A stretch of 53,351 nucleotides of DNA from Candidatus Bathyarchaeota archaeon (GTDB lineage: Archaea > Thermoproteota > Bathyarchaeia > Bathyarchaeales > Bathycorpusculaceae), in the NCBI GenBank assembly GCA_003164295.1, contig PLTA01000017.1, positions 1 through 53,351 of the forward strand, in the 5' to 3' direction. Below, piece after piece: positions 34,055 to 43,894 of this stretch (position 1 is its first letter; the number at the start of each line of letters is the position of its first letter). The translations under genes and the position numbers were made by a program. The notes below the pieces were generated by a model, which worked only from the letters and a program-made list of their open reading frames with translations, was not told the DNA's origin and searched no databases.

Positions 34055-35128
34055 ATGAAGTTATCTTTTAAAATAGGCTCAGCATGGGGAATCCCCATTG
34101 AACTGCACCTCACCTTTATCCTACTTATCCTCGCAGTTCTTGGCTTAGCCGTTTACTTCTCTGATATTTACTCGTTTATTCTAGTTGTTTTCTTGTTTGT
34201 CTTCGTTTTTTTCCATGAACTTGCCCATTCCGTTGTTGCAAGACGCAACAAAATTAAGGTTCGCAAAATTGTTCTCTACCCAATTGGTGGAGTTTCAGAG
34301 ATAGAAGAAATACCTGAAAACCCGGCGATAGAGTGGCGAATGGCAATTGCCGGACCATTAACCAGTGTTATACTTGGAGCGGCTCTTGTAGGTATTTACT
34401 ATTTGTTACCTGTGAAAATACCGACCTTTAAACCTTCATCCTTTATCATTTCGTCAGGAAATATACTTCTTGACTTAGGCTACCTAAACCTGCTACTTGG
34501 CGCATTCAACTTAATCCCAGCCTTCCCCATGGATGGCGGCAGAGTTTTCAGGGCTTTATTAGCTGAAAGGATGAAGTTTTCGAACGCAACCAAATACGCA
34601 GCTTATATCGGCAGAATATTCGGCATTATAATGGTTGGGATAGGATTTTTCTTTTTTAATCCCGTTTTGATTTTGATTGGCGTTTTCATTTACATCGGCG
34701 CAAGTGAGGAAGCAGAACAGACTATTGTTTCAACCACATTGGCTAGTGTTCGCGTGAAAGATGTTATGCAATCTGAAATAGGTTCTGTTCGCCCAGATCA
34801 AACTGTTACTGAAGCTTTAGAAGTTATGTTCAAATCCAAGTATCATGATGCACTGGTGGAGAAAGATGGCGTTTTTCAGGGATTGGTCATTTGGAACGAA
34901 ATAATTAAAGTAAAAATTGAACAACGTAACAACATAAGGGTTGAGCAGATGCCTCTAAAGAATATTTCAACGTATCCAGATGAAGCTGTTTTTGAATCAT
35001 ACAAGCTCATGACTAAAGAAAAAATTGACCTCTTACCTGTTGTGGAAAGGGACATACCTACAAAAGTTGTCGGTGTCTTGACTAGTGAAGCGGTAGCCAA
35101 CGCTTACGAGAAAGCTAAAAACCATTAA
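34055..35128 (+). CDS. Site-2 protease with CBS domains
   Basis: An M50 intramembrane metalloprotease of 357 residues with about five or six membrane helices. The active site is HELAH (His54, Glu55, His58) and the third metal ligand is Asp160 in NLIPAFPMDGGR. The C-terminal part (about 225-345) holds two CBS domains (VKDVMQSEIGSVRPDQTVTE; NISTYPDEAVFESYKLM), which usually bind adenine nucleotides. It likely cleaves a membrane regulator in response to energy state. No substrate is seen. Confidence 0.92.
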   Translation: MKLSFKIGSAWGIPIELHLTFILLILAVLGLAVYFSDIYSFILVVFLFVFVFFHELAHSVVARRNKIKVRKIVLYPIGGVSEIEEIPENPAIEWRMAIAGPLTSVILGAALVGIYYLLPVKIPTFKPSSFIISSGNILLDLGYLNLLLGAFNLIPAFPMDGGRVFRALLAERMKFSNATKYAAYIGRIFGIIMVGIGFFFFNPVLILIGVFIYIGASEEAEQTIVSTTLASVRVKDVMQSEIGSVRPDQTVTEALEVMFKSKYHDALVEKDGVFQGLVIWNEIIKVKIEQRNNIRVEQMPLKNISTYPDEAVFESYKLMTKEKIDLLPVVERDIPTKVVGVLTSEAVANAYEKAKNH

Positions 35129-35151
35129 ACATCAAATTTTTTTTAACACTA

Positions 35152-35460
35152 TTATGGAAGTATAGTAAATAGACCAAAAAAGGCAGTATAATAAATTCCC
35201 ACAAGCATCGCCACAATCCCAAATATTATTAGCGCAAGACCACGATTTCGATTTTCGCTACCTTCCAGTCTCCAAGTATAAGCCCCCAAAATTATGGCAA
35301 CTGAACCAAAAATTTCTGGAAGCACAAATAAACTGATAATACCACTTAATGCGCCTATGTTAAAATATAATGATGAACTTCGTTTTTGAGGCATATAAGG
35401 CGAAGCATTTGATGACGATTCAGGAACGGAATTCAGGATAACCATAAACTTATTCTCCAA
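35152..35460 (-). CDS. Small membrane protein
   Basis: A 102-residue protein with about three membrane helices after residue 30 (FNIGALSGIISLFVLPEIFG, VAIILGAYTW, LALIIFGIVAMLVGIYYTAF) and a Ser/Asn-rich N-terminus. A second ATG at codon 6 is possible. Similar to short DUF4190-like proteins, though this is weak. Convergent with the protease gene. Confidence 0.55.
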   Translation of the reverse strand: MENKFMVILNSVPESSSNASPYMPQKRSSSLYFNIGALSGIISLFVLPEIFGSVAIILGAYTWRLEGSENRNRGLALIIFGIVAMLVGIYYTAFFGLFTILP

Positions 35461-35657
35461 ATGTTTGACGTGACGCCCATTTAATTACTTTTCCCAGAGA
35501 GTTGATTTGAACCTGAGCCGGCATTATTGTAGTCAGATACAGATTTGTAAGTCATATATCTTAAATACAATTTTTGGGCTTATTTTTGTTCACGATAATC
35601 CATCAATAAGCCCGTGCTTACCACTGTTATTGATTGGTTAAAAAATGTGGACATTCC

Positions 35658-37466
35658 ATGAATGTAATCGCTTGGGTCTCGCTATGTTCAAGCATTATTT
35701 GCCTTTTTTTAGGTGTTATAGTTTATTCTTTCAACAAAAAATCAATGCTAAATAAAATGTTTCTATTAGCAATTCTTGCAACTTTTTGGTATTCATTCTC
35801 GACAGTCATGATGTGGGCAGCTGGCAACGTTTCGAGCGCTAATTTATGGAATAAGGCAGGAGTAGTATGGCCTTTTTTTGTGGCTTTAACATTTAATTTT
35901 GCATTGGTCTTTACAGAAAGCAAGTGGCTGAAAAACAAATTAAACTATTTAGTTTTGTATTTACCTGCAACAGCATTTTGTCTAATCGACTTATTCACCA
36001 ACCTAATAAATGGTCCTCCAGTTCTGCAATATTGGGGATACAATGACCCAGCTTCGGGAACATGGGTTTACATCATCTCGACCGCCTGGTCAGCAATCAT
36101 ACCGATTTTGGCGTTTGTCTTCTGTTTCAGGTACTATAATAGGGCAAAAGACTCAGCACAGAGGCAACAAAGAAAGTACGTCACTTTGGGCTTTGCCATT
36201 CCCGTTGTCACCTTCATTACAACAAACATGTTGGCTCGCTCGTTCAATATTGGAATTCCAAATTTAGGAATTATCGCCACATTATTTTTCAGCGGATTCG
36301 TTGCGTATGCTATTTTGAAATTTGAATTATTTACTTTTGATGCCGCATTAGCTGCTGAGAATATTCTGTCAGCAATCCCAGATTCCATTATTCTCGCCGA
36401 TACAAATGCAAAAATGCTCAAGGTGAATGATCGCTTAGTGAATTTTATTGGGTGTTCAGCAGAGGAATTGACTGGTCAACCAATCCAAAGATTATGTTTT
36501 GAAAATGAAGAAATAAATTGTGAAAACATTTTAAACGAATTGACAGAAAAGGGGATAGTGAGAAATCATGAATTAATGCTTGCGACAAAATCTGGAAATA
36601 AAAAACATGTTCTATTTTCAGGTTCCACTATAAAAAGTAAAACGGGACGAACTATTGGATTAGCATGTATTATTCACGACATTACAGAACATAAGAACAT
36701 CGGGGAAAGACTGTTGAAAGCTGAAAGGCTTGCTTCAATTGGAGAACTGGCAGGTCAGATTGGACATGACTTGCGGAATCCTTTAGCAGGTATCAAAAAT
36801 AGCGTATACATTTTGGAAAAGAAAGGCGAACGGCTTACAGAAACTGAGCGAAAACAAATTTTGGGAACGCTGGATAATGCAGTTGAAGATGCGAACAGAA
36901 TAGTAACCAGCCTTATTGATTACTCAAGCGACTTTGTTTTGGAACTCAAGGAATGCTCACCAAAATTGCTCGTGTTAAATGCGTTGTCAAAGATTAAGAT
37001 TCCCGACCGCATAAACATACAGAATGCCGTGATGGAAGATACCAAAATATTTATAGATGGTTCTAGAGTCGAAAGCGTTTTGGCAAGCATAGTTAAAAAC
37101 ACTATGGAAGCGATTGTTGAAAAAGGAACAATAAAGATATGGAGCATACAAAAAGAGTCAACTACTGAAATATCTGTTACCGATTCTGGTGGTGGGGGAA
37201 TTCCTCAAAAAGTTTTACCCAAGATTTTTGCGCCTCTTGTAACTACTAAAGCGAAAGGAATGGGGATGAGCTTGGCAATTTGCAAGCGAATTGCGGAAGC
37301 TCACGGGGGCAAAATTACAGTTGAAACTAAAATGGGCATAGGAACTACAGTCACTATTGTTCTGCCAAGTAATCTCTCGAAAAATGAGTATGCACACACT
37401 TCTGATTTCTATGTTGATTTAAACCAAAAGGTCCCGCTTCCTTCAACAAGAGAAAACAAACCTTAA
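35658..37466 (+). CDS. Membrane sensor histidine kinase
   Basis: N-terminal seven-helix membrane region (to about residue 235 of the open frame), a PAS domain (about 240-350; SIILADTNAKMLKVND), a HisKA domain with the phosphorylated His in GQIGHDLRNPLAGIK, and an ATPase domain with N box IVKNTMEAI, G box DSGGGGIP and KGMGMSLAICKRIAEAHGG. The ATG at 35658 begins just before the first membrane helix, so I prefer it to the TTG eight codons earlier. No response regulator lies next to it; two lone ones lie about 12-14 kb away. Confidence 0.92.
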   Translation: MNVIAWVSLCSSIICLFLGVIVYSFNKKSMLNKMFLLAILATFWYSFSTVMMWAAGNVSSANLWNKAGVVWPFFVALTFNFALVFTESKWLKNKLNYLVLYLPATAFCLIDLFTNLINGPPVLQYWGYNDPASGTWVYIISTAWSAIIPILAFVFCFRYYNRAKDSAQRQQRKYVTLGFAIPVVTFITTNMLARSFNIGIPNLGIIATLFFSGFVAYAILKFELFTFDAALAAENILSAIPDSIILADTNAKMLKVNDRLVNFIGCSAEELTGQPIQRLCFENEEINCENILNELTEKGIVRNHELMLATKSGNKKHVLFSGSTIKSKTGRTIGLACIIHDITEHKNIGERLLKAERLASIGELAGQIGHDLRNPLAGIKNSVYILEKKGERLTETERKQILGTLDNAVEDANRIVTSLIDYSSDFVLELKECSPKLLVLNALSKIKIPDRINIQNAVMEDTKIFIDGSRVESVLASIVKNTMEAIVEKGTIKIWSIQKESTTEISVTDSGGGGIPQKVLPKIFAPLVTTKAKGMGMSLAICKRIAEAHGGKITVETKMGIGTTVTIVLPSNLSKNEYAHTSDFYVDLNQKVPLPSTRENKP

Positions 37467-37573
37467 GATTTATAAGGTAATATTTCAGACACCCGCTCCT
37501 CAATTTGAACCATTTGTTTTTAAATTTTTAACTCTACCAGGTTAAAATTTATTTAATTTGAAAACACTGTGGT

Positions 37574-37648
37574 GGGGCTGGAGAGATTTGAACTCTCGTC
37601 TATAACGCCCGAGGCTACAAGCCTAGACCAAGCTAGCCGACAGCCCCT
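37574..37648 (-). tRNA. tRNA-Pro(CGG)
   Basis: A full cloverleaf on the minus strand: acceptor GGGGCTG/CAGCCCC, D arm with GG pair, anticodon stem GTAGC/GTTAT (with two G-U pairs) and loop CTCGGGC giving anticodon CGG, T arm GAGAGTTCAAATCTCTC, discriminator A. No intron, no encoded CCA. The pattern matches archaeal tRNA-Pro. Confidence 0.92.
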
Positions 37649-37758
37649 TCAAATTTGCTTTTTCTAATGTTTTTTCGGGTTCATAAAATAATGTTGGCTT
37701 AAGCTTTAAACTTTAACGGTTAAAAACTAAGGCTTTAAAAAATAAAGGTGATAGAACT

Positions 37759-38360
37759 TTAGCTTATTGCCGCTGTTTCTGTTGGTATAGTTACTGTTGA
37801 AGAAGCCGTAAGTGGTTTTGCAACTCGTCCATGGTATATTCTAGCGGCGATACACAGTGCGGCGGCAGCTATGGCAAGATAGAACGGCAATTGGAAGCCT
37901 GCAGAAACCAAAGCGCTTATGCTCAAGCCGGTGGGCATGAAATGTGATGGTAACGAAAGGTTTGATTTACCGCAACTGGAACGCTAAGACCAAATACACC
38001 TGCTATGGCTACAATAACTATTAAGCCGATAAAGAAAGACATCACCAGGTACAGCGGCTTTTTGTAGGAGAAGCTAAGAAGCTCTTTCGAATAAGACTTC
38101 GTTGGGAAAATCGAGTAAAGAAGCATTACCACCCCTGCAGCTACGAAGATAAGTACGCTTACGAGGTTCCAAGCCCAAAGTAAGGGTACTGTGAAGTTAA
38201 GATTAAGGAGACCGAAATTAGTGTTCACAGGCGAAGCACTAACTTGTAACACCTTGTCTCCTATCGTTAACTGCCACCAAGGAATGAACAGGGAAACAGC
38301 AAGAACTATCAGTGTGGTTATTCCAGCGGCAAGCCCGAACCAGTTAATGCGCCTTTCCAC
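37759..38360 (-). pseudogene. Membrane protein of unknown family, interrupted by a frameshift
   Basis: About 200 residues with five or so membrane helices. The first 135 residues are in one frame up to VPVAVNQT; then LPSHFMPTGLSISALVSAGF and the final helix and tail (PLTASSTVTIPTETAAIS) follow in another frame. Adding one G on the plus strand at 37959-37960 (GG to GGG) joins them. It starts inside the stop of the upstream gene (ATGA), so the two form an operon and probably a membrane complex. No family recognised. Confidence 0.6.
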
Positions 38361-38968
38361 TATGACCCACCCAATGCTGATTGAATGGAAGCTTGGTCAA
38401 TCTGGTCAAAATGGAGTTTAATTCCGCCCACAGTAATATCGAGATTTTTCAGCAAAATGTTGTTAATGTCTATTTTGCCGCCGTTGTTTTGTCCGCTAAT
38501 TTGATTATAAAGTTCCTGAGGGATAACTCCAGTGATATTAATTACTGCACTTTCACCTGGTTGAATATTGATTGGTTGAGGTATCGAAATATCGCCCACT
38601 AAAGTGCTGTCCTGTTTTGACTGGATTTGCACTGAAGCTTGGTCAACTGAAATCGAGTTAGACAACGGGTTAGTTGCATTTATTGCCACGTTAAAGACGC
38701 CTGTATCTGGATTATATTGTGGAGTGCCAACTACTTGGGGTACTTGAAAGTTGGTTCCTGTTAAATTAATCGGGTTATTTGAGGAAGACGAAGGACTTTG
38801 ACCTGAAAGGTTTTGACCTAAACTTTGGCCTAAATTGGAAAATTGAGGAGGCATAACCAAGCCAACCAAATTATTCCGATAAGAGATAACAACAAATGCA
38901 AAAGGACCAACTATTATTGCGATCGCAAGCAAGGTTAATGCTATTTTTACTCTATTCATATCAACCAT
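38360..38968 (-). CDS. Membrane-anchored secreted protein of unknown function
   Basis: A 202-residue protein with an N-terminal membrane anchor (about residues 8-30), then a Ser/Asn/Gln-rich linker (48-75) and a beta-rich domain with GVFNVAINATNPLSNSISVD, resembling late-embryogenesis-like (LEA14/WHy) beta-sandwich domains found outside archaeal cells. Several N-glycosylation-type NxS/T sites are present. It is coupled to the downstream membrane protein gene. Exact role unknown. Confidence 0.65.
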   Translation of the reverse strand: MVDMNRVKIALTLLAIAIIVGPFAFVVISYRNNLVGLVMPPQFSNLGQSLGQNLSGQSPSSSSNNPINLTGTNFQVPQVVGTPQYNPDTGVFNVAINATNPLSNSISVDQASVQIQSKQDSTLVGDISIPQPINIQPGESAVINITGVIPQELYNQISGQNNGGKIDINNILLKNLDITVGGIKLHFDQIDQASIQSALGGS

Positions 38969-39012
38969 TTCTTACATGTGTCGTTTAGCATTTAACATTT
39001 ACTTAGCTGGAC

Positions 39013-39747
39013 TCAAGACTCTTCGCATTGCTTTTCCTTGTAAGGCGTTGCTATAACCTCTTTCACTTTATTTGTAATCACTGGACCCAAACCATGCACA
39101 GCCTTCGACCAATCATCCACATTAATTAACGCATTCATCGGCGTTTGGTAAGCATCTAATATAGCTGTGGCTTTTTCCCTCCCAATATTGGGCAAACTAG
39201 CAACAAAATAAACTTGAGAATCCGACAGGGTCTCACATTTTTTGAAGGCATGAACCACTGGGCTTCTTTTCTCGACAATTTGCTCTTGCCGAGCGGCTGT
39301 GTAAAGAAAATCTATAGTTTCTTTGTAAGAGGAAGTGTTAACAAGAGAAATGCCGTTTTTGGCTAAATTGAACATGGCACCCCAAATAGCGCTTGGCTGG
39401 ATGTTGCTGTATTTGTAGATTATTGGCAGGTAACCTTCAAGCACGACAAGTGATTTGGGATAGACGTCTTTGAGTGTAAAAATCTGTTCGAAAAGATAGC
39501 GCCTGGTCAACGTGTAAACAAAATCGCTAACGGTTTTACGTTCAACAGCGCATTCATCTGAGAGGATATAGTCGCCTTTTTCAAGTAACTGAGTTTTAAC
39601 ATTGACACCTTTTTCAACTAAGCCTTTAACAATCTTTTCTGCACTGCTTGCTTCACGGCTGTCGACAATTATGGTTGGTTCTTCGCCATTTTTCTTTTTT
39701 TCATTCATGAAGGGAATCAACGTTTCAGTGCCCGACACAACATTCAA
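39013..39747 (-). CDS. ERCC4-type (XPF/Hef-like) endonuclease
   Basis: A 244-residue structure-specific nuclease: IIVDSREA and the catalytic ERKTVSDF (residues 69-76) mark the XPF nuclease domain, and the C-terminal part (about 175-235) is a tandem helix-hairpin-helix DNA-binding domain (LPNIGREKATAILD, VHGLGPVITNKV). It lacks the helicase of euryarchaeal Hef and is like the short XPF of TACK archaea, acting in branched DNA repair, usually with PCNA. Confidence 0.9.
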   Translation of the reverse strand: MNVVSGTETLIPFMNEKKKNGEEPTIIVDSREASSAEKIVKGLVEKGVNVKTQLLEKGDYILSDECAVERKTVSDFVYTLTRRYLFEQIFTLKDVYPKSLVVLEGYLPIIYKYSNIQPSAIWGAMFNLAKNGISLVNTSSYKETIDFLYTAARQEQIVEKRSPVVHAFKKCETLSDSQVYFVASLPNIGREKATAILDAYQTPMNALINVDDWSKAVHGLGPVITNKVKEVIATPYKEKQCEES

Positions 39748-39874
39748 CTCTAGAGTTGCCGTTATTGCAAAAGCAACTAATGTTATTTTCGATTGAGAAA
39801 ATCATGATGTGTTGAAAAGGATTGGGAAAGATCAAATAATTATGGTTTTCTGTTAATTCCACAAAACAAAAAAG

Positions 39875-40588
39875 TTAGTCTTCTTTGACTTGAATGGTTT
39901 CAGTGGAGTATGGCCGCATTATCATAACCTTAGTTTGGGGTAGACCTTCCTTGACTTTTTGCAGAAACTGCTGTTTTTGTTTTTCTGACCCATGCATCGC
40001 AAAAGCAACCTGTGGCTTGAGGTCAACTGCCATTTTGAAGGCTTTTTCAGGGGAAGCCGTCGGTGACCCTCGTCCAGTGGGAAGGAATGCTACGTCTGAA
40101 GGATACTCCGTCAATGGTACGTATGCTGAGTCACCTCCATGAAATATTGCGAAGTTACTCATCCTTGCATAATATAGCATGATTGGCCCAAGGTGGATTC
40201 CCTGAATAGCTGCAACCATAATGCCTCCGAAGGTGTATGTTTTTCCTGACTCGGCGTTCGTAAGTTTGTCAGCGGGTATTTTATCTTTCAATTTGTTGGC
40301 CACTTTAGCTTCAGCTATTATGGGAGCGGCTGTTGCTTTGAAGATAGCTGCAGTGTTGCCTGAGTTAAAATGGTCCCAGTGGTTATGCGTAAAAAGCAGC
40401 AGGTCAACTGTCTTTAGGGCTGCGATCTCGTCTTTTTTGAGGAACCCTGCAGGGTCAACTATTACTGTTTCTTTAGTTGTTCTTGCAATAAAACCTGATT
40501 TTCCCAAATAGTAAACAGCAAGTTCATTTTTTGCAAGCGTCGCAGTAAAGAACTTGGCGATTTCTTCAGCGTTGCTTTTTCTAAACAT
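39875..40588 (-). CDS. Metallo-beta-lactamase-fold hydrolase (UlaG-like)
   Basis: A 237-residue metal-dependent hydrolase with the key motif THNHWDHFNSGN (metal ligands) and later GDSAYVPLTEYPSDVAFLPTGRG shown in part (GGDSAY, LPTGRG), plus FAMHGSEKQKQQF. Family members cleave phosphodiester or lactone bonds. The ATG at 40588 is used; a TTG six codons upstream is also open. No operon context. Confidence 0.85.
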   Translation of the reverse strand: MFRKSNAEEIAKFFTATLAKNELAVYYLGKSGFIARTTKETVIVDPAGFLKKDEIAALKTVDLLLFTHNHWDHFNSGNTAAIFKATAAPIIAEAKVANKLKDKIPADKLTNAESGKTYTFGGIMVAAIQGIHLGPIMLYYARMSNFAIFHGGDSAYVPLTEYPSDVAFLPTGRGSPTASPEKAFKMAVDLKPQVAFAMHGSEKQKQQFLQKVKEGLPQTKVMIMRPYSTETIQVKED

Positions 40589-40782
40589 TTTAAGACCTAA
40601 ATCCAAGTGGATTAATCAGGTATAAAAATGCCATGCTAAGGCTATACGTGATATAATCAACTTTACGGATTGTGCACGTGCCAACTAACTTGTTTAAGTT
40701 TAAGAGGAAAAATAGTTTATGCTAAAATTACAAAAAACTGAGAAAAAATGATAAAATTTAGAGAAATTATTGCGACTTTGAT

Positions 40783-40947
40783 TTATTCATATCTGTCTAG
40801 GAATAATGGTTTTTTTGCTTCTTTGCGCCTAGTTTCTAGGGGCATGTCTTTCAACGATATAATTACAATCTTTCCAGTTAGATGTTCCCTTTCGGCATTG
40901 TTGAAATTCTTTTGCCACAAAATGGATTTGTCATTTTGATAATCCAT
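40783..40947 (-). CDS. Small hypothetical protein (54 residues)
   Basis: A short ATG frame on the minus strand, preceded by GGTGAGG about four bases before the ATG. The product is charged and soluble (MDYQNDKSILWQKNFNNAER, KIVIISLKDMPLETRRKEAK). It lies in the long gap between EF-1A and the hydrolase gene (40607-41147), in which nothing else is seen. No family recognised. Confidence 0.45.
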   Translation of the reverse strand: MDYQNDKSILWQKNFNNAEREHLTGKIVIISLKDMPLETRRKEAKKPLFLDRYE

Positions 40948-41147
40948 TTACCCTCACCGTATGAAGTTAACTCAGCGACATAAAATATATGCAGTTGTGA
41001 CTGTAATATCACTACAACGAATTTCAGTAATTTTAAAGAAAATTAACCACTAATTGAATTATTCAATTTAGAAATGACTATTAAATAACTAATTTTTTCT
41101 TAAGTTCAGATTCAAAACTAATTAAACAAAAATAAAATGGAAAGGGT

Positions 41148-42452
41148 TTATGGTCCCTTTTTGGTGACTTCTTTGATTACTCCTGCTGCTACAGTTGTGC
41201 CCATGTCTCTGACTGCGAATCGTCCTAGCTCTGCAAAGTCTGTGTAAGCTTCTACCGCAATTGGGTGTAATGGTTCCATTCTGACCCATGCTGCGTCGCC
41301 AGTTTTCAAGAAGCTGGGGTGTTCTTCGGTTACTTGGCCTGTGCGTGGATCAATTTTCTTTATGAGTTCTGTGAATCTGCATGCGATTTGTCCCGTGTGA
41401 TAGTGGAGGACTGGTGTGTAACCTGCTGCGATTGCGGTTGGGTGGTAAATCACAATGATTTGTCCGATGAATTCCTTTGCTACTGTTGGTGGATTATCGG
41501 TTGTTCCAGCAACGTCTCCTCTGTGTATGTCTGCTTTTCCAATGCCTCTTACGTTCATTCCGATGTTGTCGCCTGGTTCAGCAAATGGGATTACGGTGTG
41601 GTGCATTTCGAGTGATTTAAGTTCTCCTGTTTTGTTGCTTGGCATGAAAATTAGGGTTTGTCCTGGTTTTAGAATGCCTGTCTCAACTCTGCCAACTGGA
41701 ACTGTTCCAATGCCTGTGATGCTGTAAACGTCTTGGATTGGTACGCGTAGGGGTTTGTTAGTTGGTTTAGCTGGTACTTCAAGCAGGTCAAGTCCTTCCA
41801 TTAGGGTTGGGCCAGTGTACCATGGTAACTTGGGAGTTTTAGTAAGCAGGTTTTCGCCTGTCCATCCTGAGACCGGTATAAAGTTGATTTTTTCGATTTT
41901 GAAGCCTACCATTCGAAGCATTCTTGAAACTTCGGCTTTTATTTCTTCATACCTTTCTTTGCTGTAATTAACAGAAATATCATCCATTTTGTTAACTGCA
42001 ACAATCAGTTGACGAACGCCTAACGTGAATGCGAGAAATGCGTGCTCTCGTGTTTGACCGCCTGCACCAATGCCTGCTTCAAACTCACCTTTTTTAGCTG
42101 AAGCGAAGAGAATTGCTGCATCAGCTTGGCTTGCGCCTGTAATCATGTTTTTGACGAAGTCTCTGTGTCCTGGTGCATCGATGACGGTATAGTTGTATTT
42201 TTTGGTTTGGAATTGTAGGAATCGAAGGTCAATCGTGACTCCTCGTTCTCGTTCTTCCTTCAGGTTGTCGAGAACCCAAGCGAATTTGAATGTGCCTTTG
42301 CCCATTTTTTCGGCTTCTTCTTCAAAGGCTTTGATTGTCCGCTCGTCGATTGCGCCTGCTAAGTATAGTAAGTGCCCTGTTGTTGTGGATTTTCCCGCGT
42401 CAACGTGCCCCATGATAATAATGTTTAAGTGGGGTTTGTCTGATTTACTCAT
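41148..42452 (-). CDS. tuf: Translation elongation factor EF-1A
   Basis: The archaeal GTPase that brings aminoacyl-tRNA to the ribosome: 434 residues with G1 GHVDAGKS, the switch ERERGVTIDLRF, G3 DAPGHRDFVKN, G4 NKMD, and domains 2-3 with PVGRVETGILKPG and ERGDVAGTT-type loops. ATG start; upstream gap of 220 bases shared with the divergent GT2 gene. After the stop a T-rich stretch (about 41120-41140 on the minus strand) may end transcription. Confidence 0.96.
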   Translation of the reverse strand: MSKSDKPHLNIIIMGHVDAGKSTTTGHLLYLAGAIDERTIKAFEEEAEKMGKGTFKFAWVLDNLKEERERGVTIDLRFLQFQTKKYNYTVIDAPGHRDFVKNMITGASQADAAILFASAKKGEFEAGIGAGGQTREHAFLAFTLGVRQLIVAVNKMDDISVNYSKERYEEIKAEVSRMLRMVGFKIEKINFIPVSGWTGENLLTKTPKLPWYTGPTLMEGLDLLEVPAKPTNKPLRVPIQDVYSITGIGTVPVGRVETGILKPGQTLIFMPSNKTGELKSLEMHHTVIPFAEPGDNIGMNVRGIGKADIHRGDVAGTTDNPPTVAKEFIGQIIVIYHPTAIAAGYTPVLHYHTGQIACRFTELIKKIDPRTGQVTEEHPSFLKTGDAAWVRMEPLHPIAVEAYTDFAELGRFAVRDMGTTVAAGVIKEVTKKGP

Positions 42453-42675
42453 TTTTTCATCCTCTATTAATCTTACCTAATTTTATGAATTCGTTAACAC
42501 ATCAGTCCTCCAATTATTTTAAGATTACGATGTTGCTTTAGCGTGCAGTATGGCGGAAAAATCCAAGAGTGACCGAAAAACGAGAATTATTAATAATAAT
42601 TCAAATAGATTTCCGCTGACTACATAACTTATAACTTTAAGTCAGTTATGGCTATTCAGGCGAGTTGGCGGCGAA

Positions 42676-43320
42676 ATGGTTCTGGGCATATCTGTAGTAA
42701 CAACCACTTGGAACGAAAAAGAAAACATAAAGGAACTAATTCTTAGAATCCGATCAACACTCAAAGATACTCCACACGAAATAATCGTTGTCGACGATAG
42801 CTCAGCCGATGGAACCCTTGGTGTTGCAAAACAATTTGCCGATGTAGCGGTCGGCAAAGTCAGGGAAGGACAAACTAAAGGCTTACTTTATGGAATGAAA
42901 TACGCAAAGTTTCCTGTTATAGTAACGATTGATTCTGACTTGGAAAACAGCCCTGAATTTATGCCAGCGCTTGTCAAAAAGCTTGATGAATTTGACGTGG
43001 TAAATGCGTCAAGGATGGTGGTTCCCAGATTTTCAGAGCGGTGGGCAGCCAAAACGTTAGGTAAAATGGTTGGCGTATCTGATTTTTACTCGAATTTTAG
43101 AGCTTTCAAAAAGGAAATAATTCCGAAATTCAATTTGTAGGGCGGAGAAACCTTCGGTGGGGAACTCTTGATTATTGCCAAAAAGAACGGTTTTAAAATT
43201 GGCGAAGTTAGATATGAACCTCCACCTAGACGCAGTAAACCAAGAATTGGCGGCAACGTTAGGGCTAATTTGAGAATATCTTTTGCTTCTTGGAAATGTT
43301 TTATTCTTTTCTGGTTTTGA
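42676..43320 (+). pseudogene. GT2-family glycosyltransferase with in-frame amber stop
   Basis: A dolichol-phosphate-mannose-synthase-like GT2: VVTTTWNEKENIKELILRIR start, DDSSADGTLGVA, and the Asp motif TIDSDLENSP. After KFNL comes TAG (43138-43140), and the frame goes on with GGETFGGELLIIAKKNGFKI and KIGEVRYEPPPR, the conserved end of the family, to TGA at 43318-43320. Without the stop it would be 214 residues. TAG is an ordinary stop for other genes here, so this is a nonsense mutation, sequence error, or readthrough. Confidence 0.8.
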
Positions 43321-43369
43321 GTTTTGCCTTTATGGTTAAGAATAATAGGTTTGTTTTCAAGTTTTAAGA

Positions 43370-43891
43370 ATGGCGAGACCGCAAATACTAGATGCGTTTA
43401 AACCAAAAAATATAATTCAGTCACTCTTCACTAGTTTTAATGGGGTTTTTGTTTTGTCTAGCAGCGATACAACTATTCTTAAGAATTTAATGCTTTATTT
43501 GAAAACTAAATCGCTTACTTCTGAAAATATGTTCAAGCGGGAAAGCAGAGAAGTAGACGAGATGTTTTTGGATCTTTTAGGCATCTTTCAGCGCTACTAC
43601 GATACTGCTCCAGAAGCAGATAAGCAAACACTCAGAGCCATGCTTGACTTGATAATTCTTCTTTCTGAACAAGTTCATTCATCTCACAGGCAAGCCGAAA
43701 GCACAATTGGCGATTTCAAAAATTACATGACTGCATTAGAAGGCTGCTACAAAACGGTCGATATTGAATTTGAGAAGTCGGTATCTGAACCAGCTAAGCG
43801 ACAAGCTGAAGAGAAAGACAAAGAGGAAGATGAAAGAGCCAAAACTTTTGAAGAGTACACAAAACAGGATAGACCCAAATTCTACGAGTAG
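43370..43891 (+). CDS. Helical protein of unknown function
   Basis: A 173-residue soluble protein, mostly alpha-helical, with a hydrophobic core (about 25-110) and a highly charged C-terminal helix (from about 135; AKRQAEEKDKEEDERAK). No known motif seen. It lies downstream of the GT2 gene in the same direction and ends four bases before the convergent VOC gene. Confidence 0.6.
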   Translation: MARPQILDAFKPKNIIQSLFTSFNGVFVLSSSDTTILKNLMLYLKTKSLTSENMFKRESREVDEMFLDLLGIFQRYYDTAPEADKQTLRAMLDLIILLSEQVHSSHRQAESTIGDFKNYMTALEGCYKTVDIEFEKSVSEPAKRQAEEKDKEEDERAKTFEEYTKQDRPKFYE

Positions 43892-43894
43892 CTC

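Noticed and set aside
42676..43320. Pyrrolysine at the TAG of the glycosyltransferase
   Set aside because: Other genes here end in TAG, and a glycosyltransferase is not a known pyrrolysine protein; no PylS or tRNA-Pyl is in the window.
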